This document shows, in pieces, positions 17,474 through 24,818 of a DNA stretch of 38,571 nt. A program made the position numbers and the translations under genes. Within the stretch, counting starts at the first letter, position 1. Every line of letters begins with the position of its first letter. Source of the DNA: Anaeromonas gelatinilytica (GTDB lineage: Bacteria; Bacillota; Clostridia; Tissierellales; SIT17); NCBI RefSeq assembly GCF_016820635.1, contig NZ_WSFU01000024.1, positions 1 through 38,571 of the forward strand, read 5' to 3'. The notes beneath the pieces are model-generated. The model had not been told where the DNA came from. It did not search any database and saw nothing but the letters and a program-made list of their open reading frames with translations.

Positions 17474-19396
17474 TTGGCTAATGGAGAAATAAAGGAACAA
17501 GGTTTTGTTCCGTATGTTCCAGCAGATCAGATAATGCCAGAATTCACTTTAACATCTATCATATTAGGTGTTTTTATGGCTGTTGTATTTGGAGCTGCTA
17601 ATGCTTACTTAGGATTAAGGGTAGGCTTGACAATTAGTGCATCAATTCCGGCAGCAGTTATATCTATGGGAATAATAAGAGGACTACTAAAAAAAGAATC
17701 TATACTAGAAAATAATATGGTACAGACAATTGGTTCCGCGGGGGAATCTTTAGCAGCAGGTGCAATATTTACTTTACCGGCATTATTTATATGGTCAGAA
17801 GAATTAGGTTTTGCGTATCCAAGTTTATTAAGAATTATGGTTATTGCGCTTATAGGGGGAGTATTAGGGGTATTATTTATGGTTCCATTGAGAAAGGCAT
17901 TAATCGTAAATGAACATGGTGTACTACCTTATCCTGAAGGAACGGCTTGTAGTGAGGTTCTTAGAGCTGGAGAAGAAGGTGGAGTTAAAGCTAAAACAGT
18001 ATTTACAGGTCTGGGAATAGGAGCATTATACAAATTTATAGCAGATGGTATTAAATTATTTCCGAGTGAAATCGAATGGGAAATACCAGGATATCAAGAT
18101 GCAGCAGTTGGTGGAGATGTATTACCAGCATTATTAGGTGTTGGATTCATTATTGGACCTAAAATATCTGCATATATGTTAGGTGGTGCGGTATTAGGAT
18201 GGTTAGTTATAATTCCATTGATATCTCATTTAGGTAATTTTATAACTACTCCAATATATCCTGCGCCTGTTCCCATTAGTGAATTAGGATATTGGGGAAT
18301 ATGGGATTATTATATACGTTATATAGGTGCAGGTGCAGTTGCATTTGGTGGTATTATAAGTTTAATTAAGTCATTACCATTGATTGTAAAGACATTTGGT
18401 GCTGCTATAGGTGGATTAAAAGCTGGACTTGGAGATGAAGGAATATTAAGAACAGAGCAGGATATGCCAATGTCATTAATGTTTGGAGGAATATTAATTT
18501 TAATCTTAATAATGATGTTTACACCAATAATTCCAGTTGGATTTAGTGGAGCAGTATTAATAGCAATATTTGGATTCTTCTTTGCTACAGTTTCATCAAG
18601 ACTTGTTGGTATAGTAGGTAGCTCATCAAATCCTGTATCGGGTATGACTATTGCAACATTATTGATAACTTCTATAATATTTAAGGCTCTTGGAAATACA
18701 GGGTCGGAAGGAATGATAGGAGCATTATCAGTAGGTGGAGTTATTTGTATAGTAGCAGCAATGGCAGGGGATACCTCTCAGGACTTGAAAACTGGTTTCT
18801 TAGTAGGAGCAACTCCTAAGAAACAACAATATGGTGAACTTATAGGAGCTATAGCATCAGCATTAGTTATTGGTGGAGTATTAGTATTATTAAATCAAGC
18901 TTGGGGATTTGGCTCTTCAGAATTACCAGCACCACAGGCTAACTTAATGAAATTAGTTATTGAAGGTGTTTTAGGCGGTAATCTTCCTTGGGTTCTAGTA
19001 TTTACAGGAGTAGGAATAGGATTAGTAATCGAATTATTAGGTATACCAGTATTGCCTTTAGCAGTAGGATTATATTTACCAATTCATTTAAGTACTCCAA
19101 TAATGGTTGGTGGTGTAATAAGAGGTATACTTGATAAAAGTAAGGAAAAGAAAGAGATGGTTAAAGGTAAGATTGAAAGCGGAATATTATTTTCTTCAGG
19201 ACTTATTGCTGGAGAAGGTTTAATTGGGATATTATTAGCTATATTCGCCATAATTCCAATAGGAGCAGGAACTTTAGGAGATTCTGTAGCTTTTGGTAAT
19301 GGAGTTTTAGGTAAATATGGAGCGTTACTGACTTTTGCTGTATTAGTATTTATATTAATCAAATATTCCATTTTACGAAAAATCGAAAGCGAATAA
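17474..19396 (+). CDS. OPT family oligopeptide transporter
   Basis: A 640-residue membrane protein with about 15 hydrophobic helices. The N-terminus ([20 protein letters not shown] then [18 protein letters not shown]) and the motif [20 protein letters not shown] near residue 432 are diagnostic of the prokaryotic OPT family. These carriers import small peptides or metal-chelate compounds using the proton gradient. The ligand cannot be read from sequence. The start is TTG at 17474, with AAGGAGGAG well placed upstream. It is followed by a PqqD-like gene and a small membrane-anchored gene on the same strand, suggesting a three-gene unit. Confidence 0.93.
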   Translation: MANGEIKEQGFVPYVPADQIMPEFTLTSIILGVFMAVVFGAANAYLGLRVGLTISASIPAAVISMGIIRGLLKKESILENNMVQTIGSAGESLAAGAIFTLPALFIWSEELGFAYPSLLRIMVIALIGGVLGVLFMVPLRKALIVNEHGVLPYPEGTACSEVLRAGEEGGVKAKTVFTGLGIGALYKFIADGIKLFPSEIEWEIPGYQDAAVGGDVLPALLGVGFIIGPKISAYMLGGAVLGWLVIIPLISHLGNFITTPIYPAPVPISELGYWGIWDYYIRYIGAGAVAFGGIISLIKSLPLIVKTFGAAIGGLKAGLGDEGILRTEQDMPMSLMFGGILILILIMMFTPIIPVGFSGAVLIAIFGFFFATVSSRLVGIVGSSSNPVSGMTIATLLITSIIFKALGNTGSEGMIGALSVGGVICIVAAMAGDTSQDLKTGFLVGATPKKQQYGELIGAIASALVIGGVLVLLNQAWGFGSSELPAPQANLMKLVIEGVLGGNLPWVLVFTGVGIGLVIELLGIPVLPLAVGLYLPIHLSTPIMVGGVIRGILDKSKEKKEMVKGKIESGILFSSGLIAGEGLIGILLAIFAIIPIGAGTLGDSVAFGNGVLGKYGALLTFAVLVFILIKYSILRKIESE

Positions 19397-19411
19397 AAGT
19401 TTTTAAGATAT

Positions 19412-19440
19412 AAAGGGGAGTAATTATTTTATTCCTCTTT
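19412..19440 (+). terminator. possible attenuator hairpin between the OPT and PqqD-like genes
   Basis: Stem AAAGGGGAGTAA / TTATTCCTCTTT (12 bp with two G-T pairs), loop TTATT, followed by ATTTCTTT. It may lower expression of the two downstream genes relative to the transporter. Confidence 0.45.
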
Positions 19441-19477
19441 ATTTCTTTAACCATGAGATAGATGAGAGGGGCTATTT

Positions 19478-19828
19478 ATGAAAAGAAAGGAAAAAGAGAA
19501 AAATTTTTTTGAATTTGTACCCAAAAAAACAGAAAACATTGATTGGGAAATAAATGATAAAGGACTTGTTCAGATAATAATATGGAGAAATTCATGGTTA
19601 GATAAGATTGTTCAAAAGATATTTAAAACCCCAAAAAAGACTATAATTGATTTAGATGAAATAGGTAGTGTAGTATGGAAGTCTATAAATGGAGAGAAGA
19701 ATATATTTAATATATCTGAAGTTATTGAAAAAGAATTAGGCTCTAAGGCAGAGCCAATAAATGAGAGATTGGTTACTTATATAAAAATATTGAAAAATAA
19801 TAATTTTATAGAATTGGAAAATAAATAG
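19478..19828 (+). CDS. PqqD family peptide-binding protein
   Basis: A 116-residue soluble protein. Residues about 50-110 match the PqqD fold: IDLDEIGSVVWKSINGEKNIFNIS followed by a helical stretch ending IKILKNNNFIEL. PqqD domains (RiPP recognition elements) bind leader peptides and hand them to radical-SAM or other modifying enzymes. No such enzyme, precursor peptide or protease is nearby; the partner here is an OPT transporter. The role is therefore open: a peptide-binding accessory of the transporter is inference. GAGGGGC is the ribosome-binding site. The next gene follows after 10 bases. Confidence 0.75.
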   Translation: MKRKEKEKNFFEFVPKKTENIDWEINDKGLVQIIIWRNSWLDKIVQKIFKTPKKTIIDLDEIGSVVWKSINGEKNIFNISEVIEKELGSKAEPINERLVTYIKILKNNNFIELENK

Positions 19829-19838
19829 GAGTGAAGGT

Positions 19839-20189
19839 ATGCTAAATACAATATTAGGAATTATATTTTTTGCCATAGCTACTATGATAATTTACTCTTG
19901 GGGATATGTAAAAGAACAAAAAGCACCCTATGAATTGAATAGAAAATTAAATAGTAAAGCAGAGAAAAAAATATTAGAGGAGTTAAAAACTCACGATTCT
20001 ATGACTAAAAAAGAAATTTCAAAAATATTAGTTGGAATGTCAGTTTCAAATTTTGGAAGCAGAAAAAGACTTGTGGTTCAAGAACCAAATAAATTGGCAA
20101 AGATAGTATTAGATAATATGATAAAAAAAGAAATTGTTGAGACTGATTATAGTAGTAAGGGAAATGTATTTATATTAAAAAAGGATTAA
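19839..20189 (+). CDS. membrane-anchored winged-helix-like small protein, unknown function
   Basis: A 116-residue protein I do not recognise. Residues 3-23 form one membrane helix (ILGIIFFAIATMIIYSWGY). The cytoplasmic part from about 40 shows a pattern like a winged helix: KKILEELKTHDSMTKKEISKIL, read in two pieces, then a spacer and a second helix with a terminal beta wing (IVETDYSSKGNVFILKK). The SMTKKEISKIL segment resembles the first helices of a MarR/DprA-type winged helix. It lies 10 bases after the PqqD-like gene with a GGAGTGAAGG site, so the two are almost surely co-translated. Confidence 0.6.
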   Translation: MLNTILGIIFFAIATMIIYSWGYVKEQKAPYELNRKLNSKAEKKILEELKTHDSMTKKEISKILVGMSVSNFGSRKRLVVQEPNKLAKIVLDNMIKKEIVETDYSSKGNVFILKKD

Positions 20190-20277
20190 TTCATAATATT
20201 ATAACGAAAATAACATCTATTTATTAAAAATTTATAAATAAAAATTAGACTCTTGATAAATTTAATAAAAATCAATA

Positions 20278-20307
20278 TTTAAACCTACAGAAAACTGTAG
20301 GTTTAAA
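20278..20307. terminator. hairpin ending the OPT-PqqD operon
   Basis: Perfect 13-bp stem TTTAAACCTACAG / CTGTAGGTTTAAA with loop AAAA. The T-run is built into the stem end rather than following it, so termination may be partial. The surrounding gap 20190-20507 (318 bases) otherwise holds only the tRNA promoter and a leader hairpin. Confidence 0.6.
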
Positions 20308-20410
20308 AAATTTAAGTTCCATTTTTAATACTATATTAGGATTTTGAGTATAAAATTATTTTTGAGTATTACTTTACTAGAGAAAATAATAAAAAAATTA
20401 AAGAACTTTG

Positions 20411-20439
20411 TTGACATCATCTTTAAAATAATATATCAT
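20411..20439 (+). promoter_or_regulatory. sigma-A promoter of the tRNA-Lys operon
   Basis: Perfect TTGACA (20411-20416) and TATCAT (20434-20439) with 17 bases between, the strongest -35 box in the window, fitting a stable-RNA promoter. Confidence 0.8.
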
Positions 20440-20459
20440 AGTAGAAGTGAGTTAACATA

Positions 20460-20491
20460 TTAGTGCTTAACTTCTAAACTAATAGCACTAA
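20460..20491 (+). other. hairpin in the tRNA precursor leader
   Basis: TTAGTGCT (20460-20467) pairs with AGCACTAA (20484-20491). An alternative pairing, AGAA...GTTAA (20443-20455) with TTAACTTCT (20467-20475), overlaps it, so the two folds exclude each other. There is no T-run. It is probably a processing signal for the 5' leader. Confidence 0.35.
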
Positions 20492-20507
20492 AAGAATTAA
20501 GTTTAAT

Positions 20508-20583
20508 GACCCATTAGCTCAGTCGGTAGAGCACCTGACTTTTAATCAGGGTGTCCGGCGTTCGAGTCGCCGATGGGTCACCA
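20508..20583 (+). tRNA. tRNA-Lys (anticodon UUU)
   Basis: A complete cloverleaf of 76 bases with encoded CCA. The acceptor stem GACCCAT pairs with ATGGGTC, discriminator A. The D arm contains AGCTCAGTCGGTAGAGC. The anticodon arm CCTGA-CTTTTAA-TCAGG gives anticodon TTT (20541-20543). The T arm carries GTTCGAGTC. It is the first gene after the TTGACA promoter. Confidence 0.97.
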
Positions 20584-20595
20584 TTTTAAAGCAAT

Positions 20596-20660
20596 GCTGA
20601 TGTAGCTCAATTGGTATGCAATTGACTTGTAATCAGTAGGTTGGGGGTTACCAACTCCAT
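20596..20660 (+). pseudogene. decayed tRNA-Thr (anticodon UGU)
   Basis: The 5' half resembles a Firmicute tRNA-Thr(UGU): acceptor strand GCTGATG, D arm TAGCTCAATTGG and an anticodon arm ATTGA-CTTGTAA-TCAGT with anticodon TGT (20628-20630). It breaks down elsewhere. The D arm has TATGCA where GTAGAGCA is expected. The T arm reads GGGGGTTACCAACTCC, without the TTCGA loop. The 3' acceptor strand (CATCAGC) and CCA are absent. It cannot form a normal acceptor stem, so it is almost certainly not a working tRNA. It still lies between an intact promoter and terminator. Confidence 0.8.
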
Positions 20661-20677
20661 ATAAAATTTAAAAAAGG

Positions 20678-20709
20678 CTGGAGAGTGCTGTGACCTCTCT
20701 AGTTTTTTT
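20678..20709 (+). terminator. intrinsic terminator of the tRNA operon
   Basis: Stem CTGGAGAG / CTCTCTAG (8 bp, one G-T pair) with a 9-base loop and seven Ts. Confidence 0.88.
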
Positions 20710-20782
20710 ATTGTTTAAAAAAAGCTAATCTAATAAGTTTTTATATGTTAGAATATAGAAATTACATAAAAAATTAGAAGGC

Positions 20783-20813
20783 AATAAAAATAGAGTCTAT
20801 TTCTAGACTCTAT
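20783..20813 (-). terminator. terminator of dnaD-dnaC (minus strand)
   Basis: Read on the minus strand: ATAGAGTCTA, loop GAAA, TAGACTCTAT, then TTTTTATTG. The stem begins over the dnaC stop codon. Confidence 0.85.
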
Positions 20814-21793
20814 GCTTCCCATCTTAAATCTTCTCCATAAAATTTTAGAGGTATAAAGTTACTAAATATCCTTGAAAAAGTTCTATCTGTATAAGTATCT
20901 GCAAATTCTTTAGGTGATAAATTTGTAGATATAATCATTTTTTTACCTTTTAAAAGACGAGTATTTATTATATTAAATATTTCTGTATTAGTAAAGGAGT
21001 TTGTATATTCTGTACCAAGATCATCTATAATTAATAAATCGGAATCAAATAATAAATTATACTCATTTTCGCCTATATTTTTGTTGTTTCTATTAAATTT
21101 ATGATCCCCTATTATATCCATAATCTTGAAAGCTGTTTGATATACAACTATATAACCTTTATCTAATAGAGATTTAGCTATACAATTAGCCATGAATGTT
21201 TTACCTAAACCAGTTTGACCATAGAATAATAGATTTTCTTTATTATCTTTATCAAAATTTATAACAAAACCTTCTGAAATATTTAGTATATTCATCATAT
21301 TTTCTTTAGGTGTTTTATCTTCTCCTTCTACTGGAGTATCATTGAATACATTTATATTAAAATTATTAAAATTTTCTTTTTCCAATATTTTGGAAAGATT
21401 AGACATTTCATAAGATTTGCTTATAAGATTTTGTTTAAAACAATTGCATTTTTCTCCAGATTTTAAATATCCAGTATCTTTACATTTATTACATTTATAA
21501 TTAATATTCAAATATTCTAAAGGTATATTGTTTTCTGTAAGTAAAAATGCTTTCTCTTTTTTTAGTTCTTCTAAATGAAATTTTAATTTTTCAATTTTAT
21601 CATTAATATTACTAGGATTTTCAATAATAATCTTTGATATAGATATACTATATTTTTTTATTTTTTCATCAATCTCTTTAAGTTTAGGAACTTTATTATA
21701 TACTTCTTGTTTTCGTATTTTTTGGTCAAGTAGAGCTTTATCACGTTTTTTCTCATATTCATTAAGAATTTTCTTTATAATATTTTTATTCAA
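20810..21793 (-). CDS. dnaC: DnaC/DnaI-type helicase loader ATPase
   Basis: A 327-residue AAA+ protein. The N-terminal part is helical and coiled (residues 1-90) and holds a zinc-binding CxxC...CxC cluster (CNKCKDTGYLKSGEKCNC, about 103-120). The ATPase domain carries Walker A GQTGLGKT (192-199) and Walker B IIDD (D257, D258), with SRIF in sensor position near the end. It loads the DnaB helicase onto DNA. I prefer TTG at 21793 because AAGGGTGA then sits 7-8 bases upstream; an in-frame GTG at 21802 lies inside that site. It follows dnaD after 23 bases. Confidence 0.92.
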   Translation of the reverse strand: MNKNIIKKILNEYEKKRDKALLDQKIRKQEVYNKVPKLKEIDEKIKKYSISISKIIIENPSNINDKIEKLKFHLEELKKEKAFLLTENNIPLEYLNINYKCNKCKDTGYLKSGEKCNCFKQNLISKSYEMSNLSKILEKENFNNFNINVFNDTPVEGEDKTPKENMMNILNISEGFVINFDKDNKENLLFYGQTGLGKTFMANCIAKSLLDKGYIVVYQTAFKIMDIIGDHKFNRNNKNIGENEYNLLFDSDLLIIDDLGTEYTNSFTNTEIFNIINTRLLKGKKMIISTNLSPKEFADTYTDRTFSRIFSNFIPLKFYGEDLRWEA

Positions 21794-21816
21794 TAAAATC
21801 ACCCTTATAAAATTTA

Positions 21817-22917
21817 TTAGCTATTAATTTTAGCTTCAAATTTTTTTTTGATTTTCTTTTCTAATTCATCTGCAGAGTATTTAGTTGTACGTTGTTGGAA
21901 ATTATGAAATTGAGTATATATTTTTTTATTTTTAGAGATAGTTGTATTCTTCTTTGAATTATTTTTCTTATTCAATTTAAAATCTTCTTTTCTTTTTTCT
22001 AAGTCTTCTATTGAATTTATATTAGCATTAAACCAATTTTTTAAAACACCATCAATATAGTCAAAACTTATTTCACTTATTTTCGTAGTTTCATCACAAG
22101 CCAATAAGACTAAGTCCATATTGAAATTCCATTCATCAAACCATTTATTAATATATTTTTTTTGAGGTTCACTAGCTAAACCTTTAAGACCTAAGTATCT
22201 TAAGATTTTATTATATCTATAGAATTTTTGATCATTTTTACTCATATATTCATCTAAATTTTCGATATTAGTAATACCATCAGCATACCAATTTTTAATT
22301 ATACCTTCTACAAAACTTATTCTTCTATTATTTTTATTTTCTACAGAAAATTGAAAGGCTCTTACTATTACATCTGGACTCATATTAAAATTATCTATCC
22401 ATTCATATATACGTTTAGATTCATTAGGAGTAATATATCTTCTTAAAGCGGTTCTTATTTCATTAAACATATTATTAATAGCTGGACTATTTTTAGCTTC
22501 TAATAATTCATCTGCTGTAGCAGTATAAGGTTTATTAAAATTATTTTTTTTATTATAAGTATTTTCATTAGCAGCCTTAGGTTTGATTACATTATTAATA
22601 TAAAGTTGTTTGAGATTTAAAAATTCTACAGTATAATCTATATCATTTCCTTCGTTTTCAATTTTTTTTCTTATGATACCTTTACTTTCCCAAAAATCCC
22701 AAGCATTAAGCACATCTCCTAAAGGGATGTTTAAATGTTTAGCAATAGTTCTATTGTCTACCCTTATATTATCGTCCATATCCTTTGCATATTTATAACC
22801 TAATAAATAAACTTTAACATATGTACCATGAGCCATAGGCATAAAATCATTTATAAAAATATTTTCTATTGTAGTATCACCCAGATCTATATCAGTAGTT
22901 TCTATAAAAAAGCTCAA
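21817..22917 (-). CDS. dnaD: DnaD domain replication initiation protein
   Basis: A 366-residue protein. The N-terminal part (about 1-115) is a winged-helix domain (DFMPMAHGTYVKVYLLGYKYA; IAKHLNIPLGDVLNAWDFWE). Two DnaD-type C-terminal domains follow in tandem, each ending in the YxxxxIxxW-like motif: FVEGIIKNWYADGITNIEN and YIDGVLKNWFNANINSIED. A basic, low-complexity tail completes it. It belongs to the DnaD/DnaB-like replication restart group of Clostridia and acts with the loader DnaC encoded next. TTG 22917 is preferred over the in-frame GTG 22926, which overlaps the GTGGGTGA site. Confidence 0.88.
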   Translation of the reverse strand: MSFFIETTDIDLGDTTIENIFINDFMPMAHGTYVKVYLLGYKYAKDMDDNIRVDNRTIAKHLNIPLGDVLNAWDFWESKGIIRKKIENEGNDIDYTVEFLNLKQLYINNVIKPKAANENTYNKKNNFNKPYTATADELLEAKNSPAINNMFNEIRTALRRYITPNESKRIYEWIDNFNMSPDVIVRAFQFSVENKNNRRISFVEGIIKNWYADGITNIENLDEYMSKNDQKFYRYNKILRYLGLKGLASEPQKKYINKWFDEWNFNMDLVLLACDETTKISEISFDYIDGVLKNWFNANINSIEDLEKRKEDFKLNKKNNSKKNTTISKNKKIYTQFHNFQQRTTKYSADELEKKIKKKFEAKINS

Positions 22918-23185
22918 ATAAATCACCCACTAAACTTTTAATAATAATTATTATATCATAGTAAATACTTATTATTATTGTAATAATAAAGTAATATAAA
23001 TAAAATATAAAAGATATTATAAATTACTTTAACATAAAATATAGTAATAGACAATATTAGAGACGTATTAAATTTATTTTAATTAATATTATTATAAAAA
23101 ACTTATATAAATAAATTGAAAAATATATGTAATATTAGATTTGGAAAAGAATATTATTAAATATAGACATGCCTTAAAAAAACAT

Positions 23186-23214
23186 TTGATTATTCGTAAA
23201 TGAATTGATATAAT
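23186..23214 (+). promoter_or_regulatory. sigma-A promoter upstream of the M23 hydrolase gene
   Basis: TTGATT (23186-23191) and a perfect TATAAT (23209-23214), 17 bases apart. This lies in the 465-base gap 22918-23382 between the divergent dnaD and hydrolase genes. The rest of that gap is very AT-rich and shows only the WalR-like box and a possible second -10 (TATACT, 23261-23266). Confidence 0.65.
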
Positions 23215-23227
23215 TGAAAAGAAGTTT

Positions 23228-23244
23228 ATTACAATTGTATTACA
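23228..23244 (-). promoter_or_regulatory. candidate WalR (YycF) binding box
   Basis: On the minus strand the sequence reads TGTAAT-ACAAT-TGTAAT, which fits the known WalR consensus TGTWAH-N5-TGTWAH exactly. It lies just downstream of one promoter and ends 16 bases before a TATACT -10-like hexamer (23261-23266), i.e. over the place of that promoter's -35. Confidence 0.6.
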
Positions 23245-23382
23245 AAAGTATTAGTTAGGATATACTAGTGATGCTAATGTTTTAAATTATCATAATTTTC
23301 ATACATTACTTGATAACTCAAAGAAAAAATGAAAGCAAAACTAATAAAGATTATAGATAATTTTTCCTAGGGAGGATATTTC

Positions 23383-24780
23383 ATGGATTGTTTTAAGAAG
23401 AAGGCCATTAAATTTATTGGCGAAAAAATTTCTTACTTTAAAAACATTAAATTTGCAATCATTGTAGTTTCAGTTTTTATGATAAGTGTATTAAGTGGAG
23501 CTACAATAAAAGCTAATATCGAATATAAGAAATATACAGAAGCATATGAAGTTAGTTTGGGAGAAGAAAAGATAGGGATTATTAGAGAAGAACAGTTAGT
23601 ATTAGACATATACGATAAAATTAAAGAAGATTTTAATGAAGAATTTGGATTAGAAATATTAAACAATAAGGATTTTACTCTTAAAAGCATTTATGCTGAA
23701 GATGAAGAATTAACTTCCTCTAAAGAATTATATGAAAAGATTAAATCAACTATGGGAGAAGAAGTTATAGCCTATGGAATAAAAGTTGATGGAGAGTTAG
23801 TAGGAGCAGTAAAGAGTGAAGAAATAGCAGAAAGTGTTATAGAAGATTTTAAAGAGTCTTATATTGATGCAGATGCGGAAATAGAAGAAATAGAAATAAT
23901 TGAAGAAGTGGAAATAGAAAAAATTAAAGTGAAAGCATCTGAAATTCAAGATTCTAAGGAACTTTTGACTGCAATAAAAAATGGAACTGATAAAGAAAAG
24001 ACTTATACAGTGAAAGATGGAGAAAATTTCTGGGAAATTGCTAATGATAATAATATAACGGTTGAAGAATTGATAGAGGCTAATTCGTCTTTAGATCCTG
24101 AGAAAATTAGAGAAGGGGATGAAATAAGCCTAATAGAATCAAAACCATATATGACAGTAGTTACTTATGAAAAGGATACATACACTGATAAGATTGATTA
24201 TAAAACAAAATATGAAAAGTCTGATAGTATGTATTCAAATGAGAAAAAGGTTAAACAAGAGGGCGTAAAAGGAGAAAAGGAAGTTGTAATTAAAATTGAA
24301 AAAAGAAATGGAATAAAGGTAGCTAAAGAAGTAATATCAGAAACGATAAAATCACAACCTATTGCACAAATAATAACAAAAGGAACAAAGGCTATTCCAT
24401 CTTCTAGAGGTAGCGGAAGATTTCAAATACCTGTAAATGGAAGATTAACTTCACCTTATGGGGATAGAGGATCAGGTTTTCATACTGGAATTGACTTAGC
24501 AGCTTCTACTGGTACCACTATTAAGGCATCAGATAATGGTATAGTGAGATTTGCTGGCTATAATGGTTCTTATGGTTATATGATATTAATAGATCATGGG
24601 AATGGTTATAGTACTAGATATGCTCATTGTAGTAAATTATATGTGAGTAATGGACAAAAAGTAGCTAAAGGTGAATCTATAGCAGCCGTAGGTAATACAG
24701 GAAGAAGTACAGGACCTCATCTTCATTTTGAAGTTTTAGTAAATGGTAATCATCGTAATCCATATGATTATTTAAGATAG
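23383..24780 (+). CDS. LysM-G5-M23 peptidoglycan endopeptidase
   Basis: A 465-residue surface enzyme. One membrane helix or uncleaved signal anchor lies at about 24-44. A long acidic region (45-200, rich in EIEEIEIIEEVE) follows, then a LysM domain (about 207-252, TYTVKDGENFWEIANDNN), a G5 domain (about 256-338) and a C-terminal M23 metallopeptidase domain. Zinc ligands are visible: H367 and D371 in HTGIDLA, and the HLH motif H446/H448 before FEV. It should cut peptide cross-links in the cell wall. It has an AGGGAGG site. A WalR-like box upstream and the nearby walRK genes point to control by cell-wall homeostasis signalling. Confidence 0.92.
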   Translation: MDCFKKKAIKFIGEKISYFKNIKFAIIVVSVFMISVLSGATIKANIEYKKYTEAYEVSLGEEKIGIIREEQLVLDIYDKIKEDFNEEFGLEILNNKDFTLKSIYAEDEELTSSKELYEKIKSTMGEEVIAYGIKVDGELVGAVKSEEIAESVIEDFKESYIDADAEIEEIEIIEEVEIEKIKVKASEIQDSKELLTAIKNGTDKEKTYTVKDGENFWEIANDNNITVEELIEANSSLDPEKIREGDEISLIESKPYMTVVTYEKDTYTDKIDYKTKYEKSDSMYSNEKKVKQEGVKGEKEVVIKIEKRNGIKVAKEVISETIKSQPIAQIITKGTKAIPSSRGSGRFQIPVNGRLTSPYGDRGSGFHTGIDLAASTGTTIKASDNGIVRFAGYNGSYGYMILIDHGNGYSTRYAHCSKLYVSNGQKVAKGESIAAVGNTGRSTGPHLHFEVLVNGNHRNPYDYLR

Positions 24781-24786
24781 AAGTCT

Positions 24787-24814
24787 AAAGACCTAGGAAA
24801 TTTCCTAGGTCTTT
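24787..24814. terminator. bidirectional terminator between the M23 and S8 peptidase genes
   Basis: A 28-base perfect palindrome (AAAGACCTAGGAAA and its complement) between the two convergent stop codons, with A/T runs at both ends. Confidence 0.8.
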
Positions 24815-24818
24815 AATA

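Noticed and set aside
22918-23382. Possible origin-type repeats or DnaA boxes in the gap near dnaD
   Set aside because: I found no TTATCCACA-like boxes or clustered repeats; only promoter-like elements and the WalR-type box.
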